This document shows positions 1-7,485 of a DNA stretch of 16,684 bases, piece after piece (within the stretch, counting starts at the first letter, position 1; every line of letters begins with the position of its first letter). The position numbers and the translations under genes were made by a program. This DNA comes from Deltaproteobacteria bacterium (lineage in GTDB: Bacteria; Desulfobacterota; Desulfobaccia; Desulfobaccales; 0-14-0-80-60-11): contig JAMCQY010000110.1 in NCBI GenBank assembly GCA_023381945.1, forward strand, positions 1 to 16,684. The letters run 5' to 3'. The notes below the pieces were generated by a model. It did not search any database. It was not told the origin of the DNA and worked only from the letters and a program-made list of their open reading frames with translations.

Positions 1-14
1 AGGGACTATCGTAC

Positions 15-620
15 ATGAATCTGTTAGACTTGGGGATCTTGGTCCTGCTCGGTTTGGTTACCGTCAGGGGCTATTTTCGCGGCCTTTTTCAGGAGCTGGC
101 GGTCTTGGTGGGGGTAGTCGGAGGAGTGGTGGCCGCCTCCCATGCCTACCTGGTGCTGGCAGATCTCCTCTCTCGCTGGGTCACCGAGCCCCAATACGCC
201 CGCATCATTGCCTTTGCGGTCATCCTAGTGGCGGTTTACTGGGTTACCCGCCTGCTGGCCCATTACCTTCAGCGCCTCCTCTACCACCTGTATCTGGATT
301 TTTTCGAGCGTCTGTTGGGGGCGGGTTTCGCCCTGGCCAAGGGCGCCCTCCTCATCGGCTTCGGCCTGATGTTCATCGGCCTGGTCATGCCCAAGGATTC
401 ACGGCTGCTCAAAGAATCCCGCACGGCCCCGAAACTTGTCGGCCTCGCCCAGCAATCCCTGGAGCTGCTCCCCCCGGATTTCAAACAGCGGATCGACGAC
501 ACTTTGCAAAAGTGGCGTAAAGGAGGCCGGAAGACAGCTACTGAGGCCTTGCAAGGAACCCGCGAGCAACTGGAAGAAGTGGCCCGCTCCTTGAAAGACC
601 TGCAAAAAAGGGAACCATAA
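15..620 (+). CDS. cvpA: CvpA family inner-membrane protein
   Basis: Predicted 201-residue integral membrane protein. Hydrophobic stretches lie at about residues 4-24, 28-50, 62-84 and 102-125, giving the four-helix layout of the CvpA (colicin V production) family. The family-typical Gly/Arg-rich turn GYFRGLFQELAVLVG follows helix 1 at about residues 19-33. The C-terminal third (about 150-201) is charged, soluble and probably coiled-coil (EQLEEVARSLKDLQ). CvpA proteins are linked to colicin V export and envelope homeostasis, but the molecular role is unsettled. ATG at 15 has AGGGA nine bases upstream, at the very window edge, so the promoter is not visible. mazG follows after 53 bases and is probably co-transcribed. 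Family assignment rests on topology and the GxxRG turn, so it is fairly safe; the function is not. Confidence 0.82.
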   Translation: MNLLDLGILVLLGLVTVRGYFRGLFQELAVLVGVVGGVVAASHAYLVLADLLSRWVTEPQYARIIAFAVILVAVYWVTRLLAHYLQRLLYHLYLDFFERLLGAGFALAKGALLIGFGLMFIGLVMPKDSRLLKESRTAPKLVGLAQQSLELLPPDFKQRIDDTLQKWRKGGRKTATEALQGTREQLEEVARSLKDLQKREP

Positions 621-673
621 AAGCGTTCTGGGGCAGACCTTCAAGCGCTAATAGGAAAAGGAAATCGTTTCAG

Positions 674-1462
674 ATGAATAACCAAAATGGCGATCCGGGG
701 GCCAGGCTGAATGAATTCGCGGCCATCGTCCACCGCCTGCGCGGCCCTGGCGGCTGTCCCTGGGACGCCCGGCAGACCCCGGAAACCTTAAAAACCTACT
801 TCCTGGAAGAAGCCTACGAATTGATCGAGGCCCTGGATAGCGGCGATCCCGAGAAAATCAAAGAAGAACTGGGCGATCTGCTCCTGCACCTGGTCTTCTT
901 AAGCGACCTCTTTGCTGAGCAGGGCAAATTTTCCCTGGTAGAAGTGATCGCCGGCATCGCGGCCAAGATGATCCATCGGCATCCTCACGTCTTTAAGGGC
1001 GAAGAGGCCAAGACCCAGGAAGATCTGCGCCGCCTCTGGCAGCAGGCGAAGCTCTCGGAGGGTAAGGCTGCTCCCGGTGCTTTGGGCAAGGTGTCTCCGG
1101 CCCTCCCCGCCCTGATTCAGGCTCAGCGCCTGGGTGAGGCCGCCGCCCGTCTGGGTTTCGATTGGCCCCATGTCCAGGGGGCTCTGGATAAGGTGGAAGA
1201 AGAATGGCAGGAGTTCCGCCAGACCCTGACCGGTCCTCCTAATCCGGCCCAGGAGGAGGAATTAGGCGACCTGTTATTCGCCGTGGTGAACGTGGGCCGC
1301 TTTCTCAGCATTGACTCCGAAGGGGCCTTACGGCGTACTATCTACAAGTTCATCAAACGCTTCAATGTGGTGGAGCGCACCCTGACCAAGCAAGGTAAGA
1401 CCCCGGAGACCGCCAGCCTGGAAGAGATGGAAGCCATCTGGCAGGCGAGTAAAAAGCAGTAG
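674..1462 (+). CDS. mazG: Nucleoside triphosphate pyrophosphohydrolase MazG
   Basis: 262 residues with two tandem MazG domains, as in E. coli MazG. It hydrolyses (d)NTPs to NMP and pyrophosphate in the cytosol, a house-cleaning and ppGpp-modulating role. The N-terminal signature GGCPWDARQTPETLKTY is at about 26-42. The first metal-binding set is EEAYELIEA (45-53) plus EELGDLLLHL (64-73). The repeat in domain 2 is KVEEEWQEF (173-181) plus EEELGDLLFAVVNVGRF (194-210). Both EExxE...ExxD sets are complete, so both sites could bind Mg. The start ATG has AAAGGAAA about ten bases upstream. The TAG stop lies inside a repeat-like stretch (CAGTAGCCAGTGG) that continues into the gap. The long length rules out the short single-domain MazG-like proteins. 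Confidence 0.95.
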   Translation: MNNQNGDPGARLNEFAAIVHRLRGPGGCPWDARQTPETLKTYFLEEAYELIEALDSGDPEKIKEELGDLLLHLVFLSDLFAEQGKFSLVEVIAGIAAKMIHRHPHVFKGEEAKTQEDLRRLWQQAKLSEGKAAPGALGKVSPALPALIQAQRLGEAAARLGFDWPHVQGALDKVEEEWQEFRQTLTGPPNPAQEEELGDLLFAVVNVGRFLSIDSEGALRRTIYKFIKRFNVVERTLTKQGKTPETASLEEMEAIWQASKKQ

Positions 1463-1471
1463 CCAGTGGCC

Positions 1472-1566
1472 AGTAGTCAGTAAAACCAGCAATTATAAGC
1501 CCCACAGTATATTCCATTCTTCCCTCCACCAATATTTAAAAGGCCGAAAATCAAAAACTGACTACT
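1472..1566. repeat. Inverted repeat AGTAGTCAGT / ACTGACTACT in intergenic gap
   Basis: AGTAGTCAGT at 1472-1481 is matched by its perfect reverse complement at 1557-1566, with 75 bases between. The left arm continues a CAGTAGCCAGTGGCCAGTAG run that includes the mazG stop codon. The arms look like decayed copies of a short CAGT-type repeat rather than a terminator, since there is no T-run and the loop is long. The central part is AT-rich (AATATTTAAAA). Confidence 0.45.
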
Positions 1567-1568
1567 CC

Positions 1569-1597
1569 TTGCCAAGCCCCCCAAAGGATGATAAACA
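1569..1597 (+). promoter_or_regulatory. Weak candidate sigma-70 promoter for the signalling operon
   Basis: TTGCCA (1569-1574), a 17-base spacer and TAAACA (1592-1597). The -35 box is good, the -10 box poor. If used, transcription would begin near 1604, which fits translation from the ATG at 1624 and not from 1588. Confidence 0.28.
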
Positions 1598-1623
1598 TAA
1601 ATGGTTTAAGGGGTTATGCCAAG

Positions 1624-3450
1624 ATGAAATTAAGCCGGCACCAGGGATCTTTTAACCTTTCACTAAACATTGCCGTCATTCTAGGTGGCGCCGTGATTAT
1701 CTCCCTCCTCTTCTTTTCCTTCTGGCAGAAGCTCAATAATAAAGTCGAAGTGATCCTGAAAGACCAGTTTAACCAGCAGCAGTTGATGCTGGCCCGGAAG
1801 ATCGGTGACAATGTTGAATCCTATTTTGACTTCTTGGAAAACGCCCTCATGGGCTATGCCGGCTTGTTTCAAACCACCGCACCCAAGGAACGGGAGCTGG
1901 ACAACGTCCTGATGGAAAGATTCGCCCGGCACCAGCGCTTTGGTATCCTGGCCATTGTCCGCTACAATCCGGCCGGGACCGGCGTGCAAGTCTTCACTAC
2001 TGCGGCCCCGCCGCCGCTCCCTGGCAAACAGGTTCTGCCCGCCGCCTATCTCCAGTGGGCTCGGGACCCGGTCCACCGCGGCCACCTTTTTCTGAGCAAG
2101 ACTTTTGAATATTCCGACCCCCCCTGGCAGGGACGCAGGCTAATGCGCTTTCTTACGCCGCTCTATTGGGGACCGCAGCAGGTTTTTTCCGGGGTGTTGG
2201 AGTTTCTCATCGACCCGTTTTTCATCTGCCAAAAAGTCACTGCCGATGTGCGCTCGGGCCAGACGGGCTATGCCTGGATCATCGACCAGGACGAAATTTT
2301 TCTGGCCCATTATGAAAAAGACTTTGTGGGGCATAATGCCATCCAGATTCGCCTGGCCCGCAATCCCAAAATCGTCTTCCGGGGACTCAGGGAATTGGAC
2401 ACCGCTCTCCTGGCAGGCAAAGAAGGGATGACGGAATACGATTCGGGCTGGCACCGGGAAAAGCTTGGACCAACACCCAAGCTGGCGGCCTACACCCCGA
2501 TCAATTTCAGCAAAGGCTTGATCACGGGAGTGACCGAACTGGAGGACCCAGCCCACAACCTCTGGGGTGTCGCGGTGGTGGCCCCGGTGCAGGAAGTCTC
2601 CGGCCAAATCACGGAAGTGCTGCATCAGGAGTTGTTCCTGGCGGGGCTCTTTTTTATTGTGGTGCTCCTGACCAGCATCGTCTTGATAGTCATTGCTCTG
2701 GCCTTTAACAAGACTCTGGTGCGCCAGGTGGCGCTGAAGACCAGGGAACTGCTGGAATCGCAGGAGCGCCTGATGCATTCCGAGCGCTTTGCCGCGGTGG
2801 GTGAAGCTGCCGCCTATGTCAGTCATGAAATTAAAAATCCCCTGATGGTTATTGGCGGCCTGGCCGGTCAGGTGGAGCGGCGCCTAAATGAGGATAATCC
2901 CGCCCGGGAAAAATTGCGCATCATTCAAGGGGAAGTCAGACGCCTGGAGTCCTTCCTGGGCGAGTTGCGGGATTTCCTGCGGCCGGTCCTTCCCAGCAAA
3001 CAAGAAGTCGACCTGAATGAGATTATGCTGGAAGTTAAGGCCTTGATGAGTCAGGCCGCCGAGGAAAAGGGCCTCAACCTGGAAGATCATCTGGCCCCCC
3101 GTCTGCCGCGATTGTATGCCGACCCCAATCAGCTTAACCAGGTGCTGGTCAACCTCATCAAGAATGCCATTGAGGCCACGGAACGCGGCGACCGCATCAT
3201 CCTATCCACCGGCTCGGATGATAATCAGGTGTGGTTTTCCATCCAGGACAACGGCAAAGGCATGAGCCCGGAGGTCCAGGAAAAGATCTTCCACCCGTTT
3301 TTCACCACCAAAGAAAAGGGCACCGGCCTGGGGCTGGCGGTGATCCACAAGATCATCACCGATCACAACGGCACCATCGCCCTGGAAACCGTCCCGGGCG
3401 CAGGCAGCACCTTCACCATTCGGCTGCCGCAAAAATCTGATGCAAGCTAA
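1624..3450 (+). CDS. Membrane sensor histidine kinase with large periplasmic sensor domain
   Basis: 608 residues from ATG 1624. TM1 is at about 15-34, a periplasmic region of about 300 residues follows (36-335, Cache-like by position, with paired sensor lobes suggested by SGQTGYAWIIDQDE and the late WGVAVVAPVQEV), and TM2 is at about 338-361. The cytoplasmic kinase core has the H-box HEIKNP with phospho-acceptor His401, the N-box LIKNAIEATE (511-520), G1 DNGKG (542-546) and G2 GTGLGL (566-571), all intact. It autophosphorylates and would pass phosphate to a response regulator, probably the one two genes downstream. An in-frame ATG at 1588 would add 12 residues, but its only purine run touches the codon; 1624 has AAGGGG ten bases upstream. 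The last 11 bases overlap the next gene. No HAMP or PAS domain is obvious between TM2 and the H-box. The ligand is unknown. Confidence 0.9.
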   Translation: MKLSRHQGSFNLSLNIAVILGGAVIISLLFFSFWQKLNNKVEVILKDQFNQQQLMLARKIGDNVESYFDFLENALMGYAGLFQTTAPKERELDNVLMERFARHQRFGILAIVRYNPAGTGVQVFTTAAPPPLPGKQVLPAAYLQWARDPVHRGHLFLSKTFEYSDPPWQGRRLMRFLTPLYWGPQQVFSGVLEFLIDPFFICQKVTADVRSGQTGYAWIIDQDEIFLAHYEKDFVGHNAIQIRLARNPKIVFRGLRELDTALLAGKEGMTEYDSGWHREKLGPTPKLAAYTPINFSKGLITGVTELEDPAHNLWGVAVVAPVQEVSGQITEVLHQELFLAGLFFIVVLLTSIVLIVIALAFNKTLVRQVALKTRELLESQERLMHSERFAAVGEAAAYVSHEIKNPLMVIGGLAGQVERRLNEDNPAREKLRIIQGEVRRLESFLGELRDFLRPVLPSKQEVDLNEIMLEVKALMSQAAEEKGLNLEDHLAPRLPRLYADPNQLNQVLVNLIKNAIEATERGDRIILSTGSDDNQVWFSIQDNGKGMSPEVQEKIFHPFFTTKEKGTGLGLAVIHKIITDHNGTIALETVPGAGSTFTIRLPQKSDAS

Positions 3451-5686
3451 ACCCACCGAAACCAAAGAACAACTCAGGTCAGACCGCAAAAAGCGCCGGG
3501 AACGGGCTCTGATCGCCATCACCCTGGTGCTGGTGGTGGCCATCACCTCCATGGAAGTGCACCTGGTGCACCGGGGCGGCCAGCCGGTAACCGGCAGTCT
3601 GCTAGCCTTCGGGCTCCTCAATATCAACACCTTTCTCCTGCTGCTCTTCACATTCCTCATCTTCCGCCATTTGTCTAAACTCTTCCTGGAGCGACGCCGT
3701 AAAGTTTTCGGCTCCCGGCTGCGCACCCGCCTGGTCCTCACGTTTATCACCCTGACCCTGCTGCCCACCCTATTTCTCTTTTTTATGGCGTGGCAGCTTA
3801 TTTCCAGCCGGGTGGACCATTCCTGGGACCGGCAGGTGGAGGAGTCGCTGGATAAGGCCATCGACCTGACCCGTACTTTTTCCCTGGATCTGGAGGACAA
3901 CCTCAAGGCCTTGGGCCGTATATTCGGTCAAGAGTTGCAGGAGCAGGGCAACTGGACCACCTTGGACCGGAACTTTTTCCAGTCCTTTGCCGAGCGCAAC
4001 CGCTCAACTTATCATCTCAGCGGACTGGAAATTTTTAATGTCCAAAAGACGCTGCTGGCGGCCAGCTATGATCCCCGGCTGGGCCGATTGCCGGGACTGC
4101 CGGCGTCGGAGGCTGAAACGGCTAAACCGGAAAATGCCTTCATCCGGCAAAAAGTCGGAACTGATGAACTCTTAAATTTTTGGATGCCGGTGACCGACGA
4201 CGCCGGCAACGTTAAGGGTTACCTGCTGCTGCGCAAGCGCATCCCCAAGACCCACCTGCTGCGGGTGGCCGAGGCCGCCCGCAGCCTCCGGGAGCTGCGC
4301 CAGCGCCAGCTCCAGCTCAGCCCCGTAAAGGTAAGCCATTATCTGGCCCTGATCATCGTCACCCTGATCGCCCTGATGGCTGCCATCTGGCTGGGGTTTT
4401 ACATGGCCCGGGAAATCACCATTCCCATCCGGCGACTGGCCGAAGGCACCCTGAAGGTGGCCGGAGGCGATTATGATATCCACATCGACCAGGAAGGCCG
4501 GGACGAAATCGGTTTCCTGGTGCAGTCCTTCAATAAAATGACCCAGGACTTACAGCACAGCCAGGCGCAATTGGCTGCGGCCTATCGCCAGTTGAGCCAC
4601 TCCCACGAACTCATCTCCACCCAGAAGAGGGACATGGAGATCCTCTTGAAGAATGTGGCAGCCGGAGTGATCAGCCTGGATGCCGAAGGCCGGGTCACCC
4701 TCATCAACGACTCTGCGGCCCAGATGCTGCACCTCCAAAGGGAGGAGGTATTGGGCCGCGACGCCACGGTCCTCTTGCCCGAAGCGGAATACCATCGCCT
4801 GGCCGAAGTAGTGGCCGCGGCCCGGCGGGCAACTCGTGGCATGGTGGAGAGGCCCTTGCACCTGGTCCTGCCCAACCAGACTCTTTATTTGCTGGTTAAG
4901 ACCACGGCGCTTAAAGACGAGGCCGGCCGCGACCTGGGCGTGGTCATGGTCTTCGAAGATCTTACCGAGCTAGAGCGGGCCCAGCGTCTGGCGGCCTGGC
5001 GGGAGGTGGCCCGCCGCATCGCCCACGAAGTGAAGAATCCTCTTACTCCCATCAAACTGGCGGCGCAGCGGCTGCAGCGGCGTTATGCCGTCCGCCTGGG
5101 CGAGGAAGGCCGGGTCCTCGAGGAATGCACTCAGATCATCGTCAGCCAGGTGGATGAACTGAAGAACCTGGTCAATGCCTTCTCCCGTTTCGCCAAGCTG
5201 CCCCAACTGACCCTGGCTCCCCAGGACCTCAACGCCCTGATTCAGGAGACCGTGGTCCTCTATCGCCAAACCCAGCCCCGGGTAGCCTTGGAGTTTCATC
5301 CCGACCCCACGCTGCCCCCGCTCCTCGTGGACCGGGAACAGATGAAACGGCTGCTCCTCAATTTACTGGACAACGCCATGGCCTCCATTAATGGGACCGG
5401 GACCATCACCGTCTCGGTGCGGCGGCATCCGGCCGACGGCCGGGTGGAACTCACCGTGGCCGACAATGGCATGGGCGTGCCGGACCGGGACAAGGTTAGG
5501 ATTTTCGAGCCCTACTTCTCCACCAAACGGGGCGGCACCGGCCTGGGCCTGGCCATCGTCAACTCCATCGTAGCCGAGCACCAGGGCCACATCCGGGTGG
5601 AAAACAACGTCCCCAAGGGGGCGAAATTCATTATCGATCTCCCCATGCACAGGGCGGACTATGCCGGGAAACTTGCTGATAGTTGA
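3440..5686 (+). CDS. ntrY: NtrY-like PAS sensor histidine kinase
   Basis: 748 residues with NtrY-type architecture. Three N-terminal hydrophobic segments lie at about 23-43, 52-76 and 99-122, followed by an extracytoplasmic stretch of about 170 residues and another TM at about 300-322. A HAMP domain (TIPIRRLAEGTLKVAGGDY, 327-345) follows, then a linker, then a PAS domain (about 395-510, with LKNVAAGVISLDAEGRV). The kinase core has H-box RRIAHEVKNPLTPIKLAAQR with His529, N-box NLLDNAMASI (641-650), G1 DNGMG (675-679) and G2 GGTGLGLA (698-705). HEVKNPLTPI is characteristic of NtrY/NtrB-type kinases. In NtrY systems the partner is NtrX, controlling nitrogen, redox or envelope genes. It overlaps the upstream kinase by 11 bases and the regulator gene by 26, so translation is probably coupled. 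The symbol reflects family likeness, not proven orthology. Confidence 0.9.
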   Translation: MQAKPTETKEQLRSDRKKRRERALIAITLVLVVAITSMEVHLVHRGGQPVTGSLLAFGLLNINTFLLLLFTFLIFRHLSKLFLERRRKVFGSRLRTRLVLTFITLTLLPTLFLFFMAWQLISSRVDHSWDRQVEESLDKAIDLTRTFSLDLEDNLKALGRIFGQELQEQGNWTTLDRNFFQSFAERNRSTYHLSGLEIFNVQKTLLAASYDPRLGRLPGLPASEAETAKPENAFIRQKVGTDELLNFWMPVTDDAGNVKGYLLLRKRIPKTHLLRVAEAARSLRELRQRQLQLSPVKVSHYLALIIVTLIALMAAIWLGFYMAREITIPIRRLAEGTLKVAGGDYDIHIDQEGRDEIGFLVQSFNKMTQDLQHSQAQLAAAYRQLSHSHELISTQKRDMEILLKNVAAGVISLDAEGRVTLINDSAAQMLHLQREEVLGRDATVLLPEAEYHRLAEVVAAARRATRGMVERPLHLVLPNQTLYLLVKTTALKDEAGRDLGVVMVFEDLTELERAQRLAAWREVARRIAHEVKNPLTPIKLAAQRLQRRYAVRLGEEGRVLEECTQIIVSQVDELKNLVNAFSRFAKLPQLTLAPQDLNALIQETVVLYRQTQPRVALEFHPDPTLPPLLVDREQMKRLLLNLLDNAMASINGTGTITVSVRRHPADGRVELTVADNGMGVPDRDKVRIFEPYFSTKRGGTGLGLAIVNSIVAEHQGHIRVENNVPKGAKFIIDLPMHRADYAGKLADS

Positions 5687-7070
5687 CGACGAGCCCCAGA
5701 TAATTCAGGCGGTATCGGGCATCCTGCAGGATGAAGGCTTTGACGTCGCCACCGCGCCGGATGGCGAAACCGCCCTCAAGCTGTTGGCCGCGGAGCCTCC
5801 GGACCTGGTGCTCCTGGATATCAACCTGCCGGGCCTCGATGGTCTGGAAGTGCTCAGCGAACTCAAGAAACGGCAGCCTTGGTTGCCGGTGATCATTATC
5901 TCCGCTTACGGTTCGGTGGAAAACGCCGTCAAGGCCACCCGCCTGGGGGCCTACGACTTCATCGAAAAACCGCCCAACGCCGATAAGATCATCCTGTCGG
6001 TGCGCAATGGCCTGGAGTTGGCCCGGCTGGCCGAAGAGAACCGTAAGCTCCGGCAGCAGAGCGCCCGGGTTAAGGAGATTATCGGCAAGAGCGACGCCGT
6101 CCTGCGCCTGCGGGAAAAATTAGCTTTGGTTGCCCCCACCAACGCCTCAGTGCTCATCACCGGCGAGAACGGCACCGGCAAAGAGCTGGTGGCCCGGGCG
6201 CTGCACGCCCTGAGCCGCCGCGCCCCCCACGCCTTTGTGGAGGTCAACTGTGCCGCCATTCCCGAAGACCTCATTGAAAGCGAGCTCTTCGGCCACGAAA
6301 AAGGCGCCTTCACCGGGGCCTCCAGCCGCCACCGGGGCAAATTCGATCTGGCCCACGAAGGCACTCTCTTCCTGGATGAAATCGGCGACATGAGCCTCAA
6401 GACCCAGGCCAAGATCTTGCGCATCCTCGAGGAGCAGCGTTTCGAGCGGGTGGGCGGCAGCCGCCCCATCCAGGTGGACGTGCGGGTGGTGGCCGCCACC
6501 AACAAGAACCTGGAGGAAGAAATCGCCAAGGGGGATTTTCGGGAAGACCTCTATCACCGCATCAACGTCATTCCTCTTTACGTGCCGCCCTTGCGGGAGC
6601 GGCGGGAGGATATCCCCCTGTTGGCGGCCCATTTTCTCCAAGAACTATCTGACGCGGGCGACGCCCCGGCCAAGACTTTTTCCCCTGCCGCCCTGGAGGC
6701 GCTGAGCGCCCTGCCTTGGCCGGGGAACGTCCGGGAGTTGAAGAATTTCGTCTTTCGACTGGCTATCCTCAGTCCCGGGGCGGTCATCGAGGCTGAGGAC
6801 CTGCCCCTGGCCGCCTCCAGCCAGGATCTGGCGCCATCAGCAGCCGAACACGCTCCGGCGGGCGCCGAGGCCGACTTCCTCGACCCCTTCCTCCAGGTCC
6901 CCTCTTTTCGGGAGGCCCGGGCGATGTTCGAAAAGCAGTTCCTGCGCCGCAAACTGGCCGAAGCCCACGGCAACGTCAGCCTCCTGGCCGAAACAATCGG
7001 CCTGGAACGCTCGCACCTCTATAAGAAACTGAAGGCTTACGGGCTAGAGCCGGGGAAGGAAGAGCAGTGA
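5661..7070 (+). CDS. ntrX: NtrX/NtrC-type sigma-54-dependent response regulator
   Basis: 469 residues in three domains. The receiver domain (1-120) has the acidic pocket DDE (9-11), phospho-acceptor Asp53 in LLDINLPG, and Lys103. The AAA+ sigma-54 activator domain (about 140-375) has Walker A GENGTGKE (168-175), the sigma-54-contacting loop GAFTGA (215-220), Walker B TLFLDE (235-240) and REDLYHRINV (294-303). The C-terminal Fis-type HTH (about 418-462) contains GNVSLLAETIGLERSHLYKKLKAYG. The ERSHLYKKLK recognition helix resembles NtrX more than NtrC. Phosphorylated by one or both upstream kinases, it would remodel sigma-54 RNA polymerase at distant enhancers. ATG 5661 lies inside the end of the NtrY-like gene. 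All key residues are present. A REP hairpin about 30 bases past the stop may end the transcript. Confidence 0.92.
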   Translation: MPGNLLIVDDEPQIIQAVSGILQDEGFDVATAPDGETALKLLAAEPPDLVLLDINLPGLDGLEVLSELKKRQPWLPVIIISAYGSVENAVKATRLGAYDFIEKPPNADKIILSVRNGLELARLAEENRKLRQQSARVKEIIGKSDAVLRLREKLALVAPTNASVLITGENGTGKELVARALHALSRRAPHAFVEVNCAAIPEDLIESELFGHEKGAFTGASSRHRGKFDLAHEGTLFLDEIGDMSLKTQAKILRILEEQRFERVGGSRPIQVDVRVVAATNKNLEEEIAKGDFREDLYHRINVIPLYVPPLRERREDIPLLAAHFLQELSDAGDAPAKTFSPAALEALSALPWPGNVRELKNFVFRLAILSPGAVIEAEDLPLAASSQDLAPSAAEHAPAGAEADFLDPFLQVPSFREARAMFEKQFLRRKLAEAHGNVSLLAETIGLERSHLYKKLKAYGLEPGKEEQ

Positions 7071-7094
7071 CAGAAAGGGAAAAAAATATAAAAA

Positions 7095-7127
7095 AATGTA
7101 GGGCGGGAAAGCGCAGCGCATCCCGCC
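7095..7127 (+). repeat. REP-like palindrome, family A, copy 1
   Basis: 33 bases, identical to the reverse complement of 7380-7412. It has a GTAG tetranucleotide (7098-7101) directly before a hairpin with stem GGCGGGA/TCCCGCC. The loop contains GCGCAGCGC. GTAG next to the hairpin is a known hallmark of REPs recognised by RAYT transposases. The stem is followed by TTTGTT, so this copy could also terminate the signalling operon. Confidence 0.75.
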
Positions 7128-7155
7128 TTTGTTAATTGGGTCAGAACTATATAAC

Positions 7156-7317
7156 TTATGCCCCCTTAGGGAGGTGTTCAAAGCGGCCCGCCGGCGCCGG
7201 CCATTTACCGTCGAGGCCATCGTTATTTTGCCAGATCATCTGCCATGCTTTGATATCATGCCAGCGGGTGGAGAAATCCGCGTCCCCTGAAGGCAAAGTC
7301 CGGATGCAATGCGGCAT
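7156..7317 (-). pseudogene. REP-associated tyrosine transposase (RAYT, Y1_Tnp) remnant
   Basis: A 53-codon minus-strand reading frame contains HCIRTLPSGDADFSTRW and then DIKAW. This closely follows the RAYT block that in intact proteins reads roughly MPDHLHxIWTLPxGDADFSTRWRxIKS. Here MPHCI appears where MPDHLHCI is expected, so the residues that supply the HxH (HUH) metal site are lost. After DIKAW the similarity stops. The remnant has no tyrosine at all, so the catalytic Tyr is gone. Upstream of the ATG the frame is closed by stops, which fits frameshift decay. RAYTs are single-strand endonucleases/transposases acting on REP hairpins; this copy cannot be active. The main doubt is its short length. 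Confidence 0.65.
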
Positions 7318-7379
7318 TTATGACCTCGACTGGGCGGCGGATGATCAGGTTCGCAGGTTAGAGATGGAATAATGTAACT

Positions 7380-7412
7380 GGCGGGATGCGCTGCGCTTTC
7401 CCGCCCTACATT
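7380..7412 (-). repeat. REP-like palindrome, family A, copy 2 (inverted)
   Basis: Exact reverse complement of the copy at 7095-7127 across all 33 bases. Identity ends sharply at both edges: outside lie TTAT and interior AACT, against AAAA and TTTG at the other copy. Read on the minus strand it again begins with TGTAG and folds into GGCGGGA/TCCCGCC. Confidence 0.75.
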
Positions 7413-7446
7413 ATGAGTGAGTTGGGAAGGGAGTCTCAGGGAAAGA

Positions 7447-7467
7447 CGGGGGATCCTTGATCCCCCG
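7447..7467 (-). terminator. Hairpin terminator candidate for purM
   Basis: Perfect 9-bp stem CGGGGGATC/GATCCCCCG with a 3-base loop, 18 bases past the purM stop on the minus strand. It is followed on that strand by TCTTTCCCT, pyrimidine-rich but not a clean T-run. Confidence 0.5.
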
Positions 7468-7485
7468 GTCCTCCCCTCAAGAATT

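Larger units (their letters stand above)
7095..7412. mobile_element. Degenerate REP-RAYT unit (REPtron-like remnant)
   Basis: Two perfect inverted 33-base REP-like palindromes bracket about 250 bases holding a minus-strand remnant of a REP-associated tyrosine transposase. This is the known arrangement of RAYT genes with their cognate REPs, and the remnant is clearly dead. The unit fills most of the 415-base gap between the convergent ntrX-like and purM genes. Besides the remnant and the repeats, the interior shows nothing I can assign. Confidence 0.65.

Noticed and set aside
3202..3906. 234-codon minus-strand frame across the two kinase genes
   Set aside because: Arg/Ser-rich shadow of two confidently assigned histidine kinases.
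7136..7372. 78-codon plus-strand frame in the REP-bracketed gap
   Set aside because: TTG start without RBS; the opposite strand carries the recognisable RAYT remnant, so this is its shadow.
7376..7400. TGGC/TGC spacing resembling a sigma-54 promoter
   Set aside because: The bases belong to the REP palindrome and it would drive nothing but the RAYT shadow or purM antisense.
7095..7412. CRISPR-like array
   Set aside because: Only two repeats, in inverted orientation, with a 250-base interior; not a spacer array.
7447..7467. CGGGGGATC hairpin as a third REP
   Set aside because: No GTAG mark, different stem and loop, and placed as expected for the purM terminator.
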